From Rickettsia typhi (GTDB lineage: Bacteria > Pseudomonadota > Alphaproteobacteria > Rickettsiales > Rickettsiaceae): a stretch of 5,547 nt of DNA. Both the position numbers and the translations under genes were made by a program. The notes below the pieces were generated by a model that was not told where the DNA came from, searched no databases, and saw only the letters and a list, made by a program, of their open reading frames with translations. The stretch is from the NCBI GenBank assembly GCA_945878545.1, contig CAMCTQ010000087.1, positions 1-5,547 of the forward strand, written 5' to 3'. This document shows positions 1 through 5,547 of the stretch, in pieces; the stretch's first letter is position 1, and each line of letters starts with the position of its first letter.

Positions 1-72
1 TTTCCATAATTTAGGTTAACTATGTAAATCTGCTAATCTTTGCAAGACAAAGGCGCCCACAAACGCATAAGA

Positions 73-318
73 TTATATTACATTAACTAATTTGCGATCT
101 TTTTTAGAAATATATTCAACCTTCCCTGGAATTAGAGCAAACAAAGTATGATCTTTGCCCATACCAACATTTTTGCCAGGATGGATTTTTGTCCCACGCT
201 GTCTATATATAATATTGCCAGGAATTACCGCCTGACCATCAGATTTTTTTGCGCCTAGTCTACGCCCAGCCGAATCACGACCATTCTTAGAACTACCACC
301 AGCTTTTTTGGTTGCCAT
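73..318 (-). CDS. rpmA: 50S ribosomal protein L27
   Basis: This 81-residue protein is L27 of the large ribosomal subunit. In known ribosomes its N-terminal tail reaches toward the peptidyl transferase centre and helps position tRNA. The sequence shows the family signature: it opens [16 protein letters not shown], continues with AGRRLGAKK, and carries the conserved [10 protein letters not shown] segment (residues 40-49) followed by GKDHTLFA. There is no N-terminal extension of the kind that is proteolytically removed in Firmicutes. The protein is a few residues shorter at the C terminus than the usual 85 or so, within normal variation. It starts with ATG 11 nt after the rplU stop, with a GGGTTTAAG stretch as a weak ribosome binding site, so it is the second gene of the rplU operon and is probably co-transcribed. 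The 72 nt beyond its stop hold no recognisable gene or convincing terminator. Confidence 0.97.
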   Translation of the reverse strand: MATKKAGGSSKNGRDSAGRRLGAKKSDGQAVIPGNIIYRQRGTKIHPGKNVGMGKDHTLFALIPGKVEYISKKDRKLVNVI

Positions 319-329
319 ATCTTAAACCC

Positions 330-647
330 TTATTTTTTTACAATATCAAGAATTTTTAACTCTGTTAGATCCTGTCTATGACCGTTTTTACGACGGTAAT
401 GCTGACGTCTTTTCTTTTTAAAGATAATAATTTTATCATCTCTAAACTGACTAACAATCTCTGCAGTTACACTTGCTCCTTTAACAATTGGAGTACCAAT
501 AAACGAAGGTTTTAAGTGCTCACCCATCATCAAAACTTCATTAAGCTCGACCTGACTACCCAGTTGACCTTCGATTTTTTCTACTTTAATTATGCTATTT
601 TTTGCAACTTTATATTGCTTTCCACCTGTTTTAACAACTGCGAACAT
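330..647 (-). CDS. rplU: 50S ribosomal protein L21
   Basis: This is L21, a 23S rRNA-binding protein of the large subunit, 105 residues from the start chosen here (family about 100-105). It begins [14 protein letters not shown], the typical L21 opening, has the [11 protein letters not shown] segment in the middle, and ends with the basic [16 protein letters not shown] segment and LTELKILDI. An in-frame TTG at 681-683 would add 12 residues, but it lies at the predicted transcription start and the extra residues are not part of the family. The ATG at 645-647 instead has an AAGAG sequence 11 nt upstream and leaves a leader of about 37 nt. Transcription probably starts from the promoter at 691-718 and continues into rpmA. 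Order and strand match the widespread rplU-rpmA pair. Confidence 0.97.
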   Translation of the reverse strand: MFAVVKTGGKQYKVAKNSIIKVEKIEGQLGSQVELNEVLMMGEHLKPSFIGTPIVKGASVTAEIVSQFRDDKIIIFKKKRRQHYRRKNGHRQDLTELKILDIVKK

Positions 648-690
648 ATCAGCAAATTCTCTTAAATAATTACTTAAATACAACTCACGA

Positions 691-718
691 AGTATAAACA
701 GAAATCATTTGAAGTCAA
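691..718 (-). promoter_or_regulatory. Predicted sigma70-type promoter of rplU-rpmA
   Basis: On the minus strand a -35 box TTGACT (713-718) and a -10 box TATACT (691-696) are separated by 16 nt, each one mismatch from consensus. Transcription would start near 684, about 37 nt before the rplU ATG. The -35 box lies 22 bp from the nearest IS end, so the insertion left this promoter intact. Predicted by eye only. Confidence 0.7.
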
Positions 719-740
719 TAATAATTTTATAGACTAATCG

Positions 741-765
741 GGCATTGCTAAGTAAGTATAGACAT
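741..765 (+). repeat. Terminal inverted repeat of the IS, 3' end relative to the transposase
   Basis: This 25-nt end begins GGCATTGC and finishes with the core AAGTATAGACAT at 754-765. It matches the reverse complement of 1281-1305 at 20 positions, and four of the five mismatches are transitions. The stop codon of the second transposase frame (748-750) falls inside it, as is typical of compact IS1-like elements. Confidence 0.75.
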
Positions 766-1226
766 ACAACGGAAAGACGTATTGCATAATGCCACTTTGT
801 TCCTTAATTTACTTATCGCAATATCAATAATTTTATTCCTGTTTCCGTCCACAGCACTCCACACATAGGCTTTTTTACTTTTTTTTGATAATAAGTAAAA
901 AGTTCATCCATATCCAATATTTCAATTTCCTTTAGATCACTTGGAACTTCTGTTACACAAAGCTTTATTTTCAACATTTTTGCAAAGTTTCTAATCCAAT
1001 GCACGATAAGCGGCGCTGCTATACCCTCTGCTCTTTCGATAGACCTAATTCCAATACCTTCATTATAAAGTTTTGCAACTTTTATCTTTTCCTCTATTCC
1101 ATACTTTTCTCTATTATCACCCATTCTGGATGTTTTGCTACATTCCCTACACAAATATCTTTGTTTGTTCTTAACAAAACCATTTTTTACTATTTTATCA
1201 CTGCCACAATATTTACAATAAAACAC
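748..1226 (-). pseudogene. IS1-family transposase, two-frame, catalytic domain truncated
   Basis: The first frame runs from 1226 to a stop at 813. It encodes an InsA-like N-terminal region: a zinc ribbon with cysteines at residues 4, 7, 26 and 29 (CKYCGSDKIVKNG...RYLCREC), a helix-turn-helix-like segment (residues 45-83, ...GIGIRSIERAEGIAAPLIVHWIR), and ILDMDELFTYYQKK, whose D107 is the likely first catalytic aspartate of the DDE site. The match then continues in the -1 frame as YVWSAVDGNRNKIIDI, which supplies the second aspartate, and ends at 748. A fused product would be about 159 residues, against roughly 230 for IS1 InsAB'. The last part, including the catalytic glutamate, is missing, so the enzyme should be inactive. 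I chose the GTG at 1224-1226 because a strong GGAGG (1233-1237) sits 6 nt before it. The upstream ATG at 1245-1247 has no such site and is only about 5 nt from the predicted transcript start. Confidence 0.8.
870..876 (-). other. In-phase A_AAA_AAG slippery heptamer (candidate -1 frameshift site)
   Basis: On the minus strand the transposase reads GTA AAA AAG CCT, giving an exact A_AAA_AAG heptamer in the zero frame. Slipping back one base joins the D107-containing first frame to the -1 frame that carries YVWSAVDGNRNK. The same class of heptamer drives -1 frameshifting in E. coli dnaX and many insertion sequences, and IS1 itself uses an A-run. A second A-run of eight at 879-886 could also allow slippage. 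No strong downstream stem was found, only a weak CTGT/ACAG pairing. A simple one-base deletion mutation would look similar. Confidence 0.55.
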
Positions 1227-1258
1227 TGCTTGCCTCCAATAATTCATTATTTTTAACT

Positions 1259-1287
1259 ATTAGAGCAGTTTTATTTATTGATGTCTA
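1259..1287 (-). promoter_or_regulatory. Predicted IS transposase promoter with -35 inside the terminal repeat
   Basis: On the minus strand TAGACA (1282-1287, inside the terminal repeat) and TCTAAT (1259-1264) are separated by exactly 17 nt, each one mismatch from consensus. A -35 box inside the left inverted repeat is the known arrangement in IS1. The transcript would start near 1252, which argues for the GTG at 1226 as the transposase start. It points toward rplU. Confidence 0.5.
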
Positions 1288-1305
1288 TACTTGTTTAACG
1301 ATTCC
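1281..1305 (-). repeat. Terminal inverted repeat of the IS, 5' end relative to the transposase
   Basis: Read on the minus strand it begins GGAATCGTTAAAC and ends with the core AAGTATAGACAT, mirroring 741-765 with five mismatches. It also contributes the -35 box of the transposase promoter. Confidence 0.75.
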
Positions 1306-1450
1306 GAATGATATAACTCTGTAGAACATAAGATTTTCAAAGGTTTTTTGGCGTTTACTGCGGTCTATCACCAGAATTAAAATACCAATTAGTTCATTTT
1401 AAAAAATCATATAGCAGCAATCTTTAGGGAAGTTTATTTTAGATACATTG

Positions 1451-1479
1451 TTGACAATATATTAAAATAAAGTTAAAAT
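1451..1479 (+). promoter_or_regulatory. Predicted sigma70-type promoter of the ankyrin gene
   Basis: A perfect -35 box TTGACA (1451-1456) is followed after 17 nt by TAAAAT (1474-1479). Transcription would start near 1486, giving a leader of about 36 nt. A GAGG ribosome binding site at 1510-1513 lies 8 nt before the ATG at 1522. The -35 overlaps the inverted repeat ATTGT-TG-ACAAT (1447-1458), and the -10 lies inside the perfect palindrome AGTTAAAATTTAACT (1471-1485); either could be an operator. The rest of the spacer from 1306 to about 1440 shows no gene or clear signal. Confidence 0.7.
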
Positions 1480-1521
1480 TTAACTGTACACCGAGTAATA
1501 TTAACTTATGAGGTTACCTAT

Positions 1522-2175
1522 ATGAAACATAAACCATTAATTCTGCAAGAAAACCCTTCCTTATTCCTCGCGGTTGCCAAAGGTGACTATGCTTTGTTAA
1601 CAAGAATCCTTGGAAGCGGAGAAAACATCAATCAACACAGAACTACAGATGGCTTTACACCTATATTTATAGCGGTATCGCATAACAATCCTTCAATGCT
1701 TAAATTCTTATTAAACTCTGGCGCTGATCCAGCAGAAAAAAGCAAAGTTGGAAAGACAGCCATGGATTTAGCCCTTAGTAGCGTAGGTTTTGACAAAGAG
1801 ATAGTAAAATCTTTATTAGAAGCCTCTGGCTCAGATTCAATTCAAGAAAAATTAACATATTACGAAATGGCAAAAACTGGTATTTACAATGCTGACATGG
1901 TAAGCATACTAAGAAAATATCTTGATATATCTAATCAACCCTTGATCAAAGCCAAGGAGCAGCCAGATTCCGACGAAGATGAATGGAGTTGGTCTGATAA
2001 TGATAATGATGATGATATAGAAGAGCAAATAGTGTCTGTTGAACAAAAGCTCCGTGTTACTTCTACTGAGAACCATAAACAAGAACCAGAAAATTACGAG
2101 AGTATATCATTTCAAGAAGATCCATCGGCACAAAAATATTACGAGCATATCTTAGTTGCTGGAGACTCAGGGTAA
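1522..2175 (+). CDS. Ankyrin-repeat protein with acidic C-terminal tail (putative effector)
   Basis: This 217-residue protein has no signal peptide or membrane segment. Residues 12-108 form about three ankyrin repeats: a degenerate first one (PSLFLAVAKGDYALLTRIL), a good second one (DGFTPIFIAVSHNNPSMLKFLLNSGADP, residues 43-70), and a divergent third (GKTAMDLALSS...IVKSLLEASGSD). Ankyrin repeats bind proteins, and Rickettsiales secrete several such proteins into the host cell, so an effector role is plausible but not shown. Residues 149-168 are very acidic (DSDEDEWSWSDNDNDDDIEE). The tail to residue 217 is hydrophilic, probably disordered, and holds two Y-E-x-I motifs (Y192 and Y207). I see no F-box, and the partner and secretion route are unknown. 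The start is supported by GAGG 8 nt upstream and a strong promoter. The gene stands alone: IS remnant upstream, ugd converging 7 nt downstream. Confidence 0.85.
   Translation: MKHKPLILQENPSLFLAVAKGDYALLTRILGSGENINQHRTTDGFTPIFIAVSHNNPSMLKFLLNSGADPAEKSKVGKTAMDLALSSVGFDKEIVKSLLEASGSDSIQEKLTYYEMAKTGIYNADMVSILRKYLDISNQPLIKAKEQPDSDEDEWSWSDNDNDDDIEEQIVSVEQKLRVTSTENHKQEPENYESISFQEDPSAQKYYEHILVAGDSG
1996..2016 (+). repeat. In-frame GAT/AAT trinucleotide tract in the ankyrin gene
   Basis: The 21-nt tract reads (GATAAT)2(GAT)3 and encodes DNDNDDD (residues 159-165) of the acidic segment. Changes in copy number would keep the frame and alter only the length of the acidic stretch. Confidence 0.6.
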
Positions 2176-2182
2176 AATTATA

Positions 2183-3496
2183 TTAGATCATATTTGTAGT
2201 CTTCTGACCCACAAAATAGCATCTATACCCTAGTGTAGTTAACATTTTTCTATCAAGGATATTCCGAAGATCAATGATATTTGGGCTATTGAGTTGCGAG
2301 ATAAGCTTTGCATAATCCAGCTTGGCAAATTCTGGCCACTCAGTAGCAATAATTATAGCATCAGCACCGATAGATGCCTCAACAGCCGAAGCACAGCAAA
2401 CCAATTTATCGTCGAAATATTTATAAGAATTTGGCATTCCTTGAGGATCATAGGCTTTAATTTCCGCACCATCTTGCATGAGCAACTCTATTAATTCAAT
2501 TGCAGGACTACTTCTTAAATCATCAGTGCCAGCTTTATAGGTTAATCCTAGAATAGCAACTTTCTTACCTTGAATTCTGCCATCAAGAAACTTCTTGATT
2601 TTTTTTATCATTAACCTTGGTCTATTTGTGTTAGCTTCGATTACCGCATCTAGAATAAGGGAATCTGACTTTAATTTACTTGTTAAATGCTGCAAGGCTA
2701 AAATATCTTTTGGAAAACATGATCCACCAAATCCAGGACCAGCTTTTAAAAAAGCCGGCCCTATTCTTTTGTCAAGTCCTACTCCATGAGAAAGTTGATT
2801 TATATCAGCATCAATTACTTCGCACAAGTCTGCCATTTCATTAATAAATGCAATCTTACATGCTAAAAAACTATTTGAAGCATATTTGATTAATTCCGCG
2901 GTAATCAGATCAGTGTCTAAAATAACTATTCCTTGATCGCTTAGTGGCTTATATATTTGCTTCATAACTTCCCGAGCTTTTGTAGATTCGCAGCCAATAA
3001 TAATTCTATCCGGATATAAAAAATCATGAACAGCTGAACCTTCTCTTAAAAATTCAGGATTTGAAACTACTAGATTATTAAATCCATTTTGAACCAATAA
3101 TTCTTTAATCTTCTTGCATGTGCCAGGTGGAACAGTAGATTTAATAACAAATATACAATCTGGATTTGCGTATTTGGCAGAAGACAACACCGCTTCAACA
3201 ATATAGTGTAGGTCGGCATTGCCATCAGCTTTTTGAGGTGTGCCTACTGCAATAAATATTGCTGATGATTCGTATATTGATTCATCGTAACCACAAATAA
3301 AATTTAATCTTTCTGTATTTCCATATTGAATTAAGTAATTCTCTAACCCCTCTTCAAAAATAGGGGATTTTAAATCTTTTAACTTGTTAATTTTTGTTTG
3401 ATCAATATCAAGGCACGTAACAAAGTGACCTAAATAACTCATCATCACTCCCGATACCAACCCAACATAACCACTACCAACAAATGTAATTTTCAT
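2183..3496 (-). CDS. ugd: UDP-glucose 6-dehydrogenase
   Basis: This 437-residue cytoplasmic enzyme oxidises UDP-glucose to UDP-glucuronate with two NAD+, feeding surface polysaccharide or lipid A sugar synthesis. The N-terminal Rossmann domain opens MKITFVGSGYVGLVSG (GxGxxG), with D30 of CLDID as the likely NAD-binding acid. IAVGTP, KSTVPPGT and NPEFLREGSA follow. The central domain has ELIKYASNSFLA (K204 and N208) and GPGFGGSCFPKD, with catalytic C260 and D264. The C-terminal UDP-binding domain has GLTYKAGTDDLRSSPA and ends with IIDLRNIL. All key residues and full length are present, so it should be active. The ATG at 3494-3496 is preferred: TTGGAG lies 5 nt upstream, and a GTG two codons earlier (3500-3502) overlaps that site. 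It is recalled to resemble the Rickettsia homologue closely. It stands as a single gene, convergent with the ankyrin gene and divergent from the AsmA-like gene. Confidence 0.96.
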   Translation of the reverse strand: MKITFVGSGYVGLVSGVMMSYLGHFVTCLDIDQTKINKLKDLKSPIFEEGLENYLIQYGNTERLNFICGYDESIYESSAIFIAVGTPQKADGNADLHYIVEAVLSSAKYANPDCIFVIKSTVPPGTCKKIKELLVQNGFNNLVVSNPEFLREGSAVHDFLYPDRIIIGCESTKAREVMKQIYKPLSDQGIVILDTDLITAELIKYASNSFLACKIAFINEMADLCEVIDADINQLSHGVGLDKRIGPAFLKAGPGFGGSCFPKDILALQHLTSKLKSDSLILDAVIEANTNRPRLMIKKIKKFLDGRIQGKKVAILGLTYKAGTDDLRSSPAIELIELLMQDGAEIKAYDPQGMPNSYKYFDDKLVCCASAVEASIGADAIIIATEWPEFAKLDYAKLISQLNSPNIIDLRNILDRKMLTTLGYRCYFVGQKTTNMI

Positions 3497-3522
3497 CAAC
3501 ACTCCAAAGATTATTTAGCCTT

Positions 3523-3551
3523 AATTTAAACTAAGCTACAGATTACTTCAA
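3523..3551 (-). promoter_or_regulatory. Possible promoter of ugd
   Basis: On the minus strand TTGAAG (3546-3551) and TAAATT (3523-3528) are 17 nt apart, each matching four of six consensus positions. This would give a leader of about 20 nt before the ugd ATG, just covering the ribosome binding site. In sequence this AT-rich such matches are common, so it is tentative. Confidence 0.35.
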
Positions 3552-3667
3552 GTTCAATAAAATAAAATTAGGGCTATAATATTAGACTGATAGCTTGTAA
3601 GATGCCCGCTATTACATTATCTTTATACCAATAAAATTTTAAAAAGATTAGTCATAGAGAATTTTAG

Positions 3668-3712
3668 ACCGCTAACCTGTCACTTCGTTATCTACGCCAT
3701 ATACGAAGCGGT
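3668..3712. other. Imperfect palindrome in the ugd/AsmA-like intergenic region
   Basis: CTTCGT plus AT (3683-3691, one bulged T) pairs with ATACGAAG (3701-3708) around a 9-nt loop. An outer ACCGC (3668-3672) can alternatively pair with GCGGT (3708-3712). It is more GC-rich than its surroundings and non-coding. It could be a 5'-leader hairpin, a protein binding site, or a decayed palindromic repeat of the kind scattered in Rickettsia genomes. A weak plus-strand promoter-like pair, TTGTAA (3595-3600) and TATCTT (3618-3623) with 17 nt spacing, would place it in the leader of the downstream gene. Nothing else is recognisable in the spacer 3497-3781. Confidence 0.35.
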
Positions 3713-3781
3713 TCATTATTTTATATTATTCCTTTGAAATTAAATTGTTAATTACAACTAAACTAATCTCTGACCTGGTTA

Positions 3782-5547
3782 ATGAAAATACTATTCAAGT
3801 TACTGATTTTAACAATCTCATTAGTTCTGATAATTGCTCTAACTATTTATGGGGCAAGAACAGGATATTTAAACACACCCATTAACTATGCTTTAGAATA
3901 CTATCTTCAACTAAAAAATTTTAATGCAACCATTAATCATCTAACTCTTAAGAATGATCAAATAAAAATAGATTCAATCACCTTATCCCAAAATGGTATA
4001 AAATTCAGATTAGATAATATTATTCTTACTTATAACTTAGACCTGAATTACAAAAAATCTAAAATTGTTGCAGATGTTACAATCGATAAAACTACAGCTC
4101 AAGACTCTGATAACAAAGAATTCTTCAGTACTAAAATCAATTTTTCCTACAACAACTACTTTGTAAAAAGAAAATCTAACGCAGAGTTGAATTTAGATAA
4201 TATCTCCTATCAGGATTTATTTAATAGTATTAATCTCGAAGAAGGGAAAGCGATTATAAACCACTCTTTTTCAAGTAGAAACTCTCAATATTATATAAAT
4301 GTAATATTTAATGATAATGTGACTCTTAATTTACAGGGCAGAATCGATAATAATATTAGCTTTACTGGTAATGTTAAAAACGTGCCTATAGCAATTTACA
4401 AACCATTTCATTATTTACATCCCAAAAATGACTTACTAATTTTTCTAAACAAATTTATTAAAGCCGGGATCATAGAATCCAGTGAGTTTAATATCAATAT
4501 ATCTGAAAAAGATCTTCAAAATAATAATTACACCAAAGAAAATATTAATGGGTTTACAAAAATAAGTAACTTAAAATTTACTTATAATGATGATCTCCCT
4601 CCATTAACTAATATGCAAATTGATCTTTCACAAAAAGGAATGATTTCAGAGTTTATAATTAACAAAGCAAATTCTACTGATATTTTAATCAGCAATGGCC
4701 TAATATACATGGATTGGAAAGGTCAAGAAAATACTAAATTACTAATTACAGCTAAAGCACAAGGTCCAACTAGAGCACTAACAGACTTTATCTCAATTAA
4801 CACTCATAAGGCTTTGAGCCAAGCTTCTATTGATTTGAAAAAATTAACTGGCGATACAAATATTGATATAAAAATAGAAATTCCTCTACAACCAGGAAGC
4901 AAAGACACTTATGACATAACTGCAAAAATGCCAAATACAGGTTTATCGATATTTACTAATAAAATTGTTTTTAACGGCGCAAATATTTTCGGTAAATATA
5001 ATGGTGATAGTTTGGAAATAACAGGTAAAGGTAAAATTAATAGTTTTGATTCAGACATAAATTTTATTCTAAATTTAGCAGACCAAAAAGAGTTCCACCA
5101 TAAACTAAATATAGTAGCTTATTTACAATCCAAGGAATCTGATCAAAACCACCAAAAAGTTGGCTTTGTGACCTTACTTGGGGGGGACTCTAAATTGGAT
5201 TTTGAATATATCAATATAAATCATGTAGGAAAAATTTTAGTAAATTCTGATTTAAAAAATTTGGACTTATATTTTGACAAACTTGGTATTCATAAGAAGA
5301 AAGGAGAAAAAGCTAATTTCACTTTGAATGGAACTTTAGAAAGCCCTACTAAGGGTGATATAAATTTTAATATTAATGGATCTAACAATCTCAGAGTTAA
5401 CGGCTCTGTAAGCATCAACAATAATATAACTCAAATAATATTAGATAATATAAATCATCAAGAAACTAAACTTTCCTCAAAAATATTAATTAATAAAGAT
5501 GTAGTTGATATAACTATCAAAGGAAAAGTACTAGATTTATCAAATGC
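3782..5547 (+). CDS. AsmA/YhdP-like (DUF3971-type) membrane-anchored protein, 3' end outside window
   Basis: The frame is open from ATG 3782 to the window edge (588 complete codons), so the C terminus is missing. Residues 4-24 form one hydrophobic segment after a short lysine-containing N terminus, giving an inner-membrane anchor with the rest in the periplasm. What follows is a long chain of short alternating hydrophobic/polar beta segments rich in N, K, I and D, as in AsmA-like proteins. Residues 229-275 contain GIIESSEFNINISEKDL and then NLKFTYNDDLPPLTNM, which resemble the DUF3971 signature (an aromatic a few residues before LPxL, followed by a D-rich strand). Such proteins (YhdP, TamB, AsmA) act in phospholipid transport or outer-membrane integrity. 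The family call rests on pattern, not a search. The upstream in-frame stop at 3764-3766 makes this ATG the first possible one, but no good ribosome binding site is visible. A G7 run lies at 5180-5186. Confidence 0.7.
   Translation, partial: MKILFKLLILTISLVLIIALTIYGARTGYLNTPINYALEYYLQLKNFNATINHLTLKNDQIKIDSITLSQNGIKFRLDNIILTYNLDLNYKKSKIVADVTIDKTTAQDSDNKEFFSTKINFSYNNYFVKRKSNAELNLDNISYQDLFNSINLEEGKAIINHSFSSRNSQYYINVIFNDNVTLNLQGRIDNNISFTGNVKNVPIAIYKPFHYLHPKNDLLIFLNKFIKAGIIESSEFNINISEKDLQNNNYTKENINGFTKISNLKFTYNDDLPPLTNMQIDLSQKGMISEFIINKANSTDILISNGLIYMDWKGQENTKLLITAKAQGPTRALTDFISINTHKALSQASIDLKKLTGDTNIDIKIEIPLQPGSKDTYDITAKMPNTGLSIFTNKIVFNGANIFGKYNGDSLEITGKGKINSFDSDINFILNLADQKEFHHKLNIVAYLQSKESDQNHQKVGFVTLLGGDSKLDFEYININHVGKILVNSDLKNLDLYFDKLGIHKKKGEKANFTLNGTLESPTKGDINFNINGSNNLRVNGSVSINNNITQIILDNINHQETKLSSKILINKDVVDITIKGKVLDLSN

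Larger units (their letters stand above)
741..1305 (-). mobile_element. IS1-family insertion sequence, internally deleted copy
   Basis: This 565-bp element is defined by imperfect terminal inverted repeats at 741-765 and 1281-1305. Both start with GG, as IS1-family ends do, and they agree at 20 of 25 positions, including a perfect 12-nt core AAGTATAGACAT. Inside is an IS1-type transposase in two reading frames that stops within the left repeat. IS1-family elements are usually about 700-1200 bp, so material has been lost from the middle of the second frame. No convincing 8-9 bp target duplication is visible in the flanks (ACTAATCG on the left, GAATGATA on the right), which fits an old insertion or a later rearrangement. 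No obvious gene was interrupted: the element lies between the rplU promoter and the ankyrin gene. With both ends preserved it might be mobilised by an intact relative elsewhere in the genome. That is inference. Confidence 0.8.

Noticed and set aside
38..52. Hairpin CTTTG-CAAGA-CAAAG downstream of rpmA, considered as a terminator.
   Set aside because: The stem has only 5 bp with low GC content and no T-run follows on the minus strand.
648..683. Twelve-residue N-terminal extension of L21 from a TTG codon.
   Set aside because: The TTG lies at the predicted transcription start, and the family begins at the internal [11 protein letters not shown], which has its own upstream AAGAG.
999..1256. Plus-strand open frame of 85 codons over the IS.
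   Set aside because: It is the reverse-strand shadow of the transposase, whose zinc ribbon and DDE-type motifs are clear. It shows no domain of its own.
732..1314. Target site duplication flanking the IS.
   Set aside because: The 8-9 nt on either side (ACTAATCG and GAATGATA) do not match, so no duplication can be claimed.
2294..2494. Plus-strand open frame inside ugd.
   Set aside because: It overlaps the highly conserved ugd coding sequence in antisense and has no recognisable protein features.
2595..2789. Second plus-strand open frame inside ugd.
   Set aside because: It is antisense to the catalytic region of ugd; its apparent hydrophobic start reflects the opposite-strand codons.
3734..3764. 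Promoter for the AsmA-like gene from TTGAAA at 3734-3739.
   Set aside because: No acceptable -10 box lies at 16-18 nt; the best candidate, TAAACT, is 19 nt away.

Overview
This AT-rich window most likely comes from an obligate intracellular alphaproteobacterium of the Rickettsiales, probably Rickettsiaceae. I infer that from recalled similarity of the L21, L27 and UDP-glucose dehydrogenase proteins to Rickettsia proteins, from the ankyrin-repeat gene, and from the decayed insertion sequence. No database search was possible, so the genus is left open.

Layout from left to right. The ribosomal protein operon rplU-rpmA (L21, then L27) lies on the minus strand at 73-647, with a near-consensus promoter at 691-718. 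Just upstream of it, 741-1305 is a short IS1-family element bounded by 25-bp imperfect terminal inverted repeats (20 of 25 positions match). Its transposase is split into two frames joined by an in-phase A_AAA_AAG slippery heptamer and lacks the C-terminal part of the catalytic domain, so it is an internally deleted, non-autonomous copy. From 1306 to 1521 is a spacer carrying a strong promoter for a plus-strand ankyrin-repeat protein (1522-2175) with a very acidic, tyrosine-containing tail, a plausible host-directed effector. This gene converges, with only 7 nt between stop codons, on ugd (UDP-glucose 6-dehydrogenase, minus strand, 2183-3496). A spacer of about 285 bp (3497-3781) with a small hairpin separates ugd from a divergent plus-strand gene (3782 to the window edge). 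That gene encodes a membrane-anchored AsmA/YhdP-like (DUF3971-type) protein that runs off the end; 588 complete codons are visible.

The genes do not form one pathway. Translation genes (rplU, rpmA) sit beside envelope genes: ugd makes UDP-glucuronate for surface polysaccharide or lipid A modification, and the AsmA-like protein probably acts in inner-to-outer membrane lipid transport. An accessory segment (IS remnant plus ankyrin gene) lies between them. I did not find a clearly new multi-gene system. The points most worth checking are the recoding signal in the IS remnant, the ankyrin protein's tail, the two inverted repeats over its promoter, and possible read-through from the IS promoter into the ribosomal operon.
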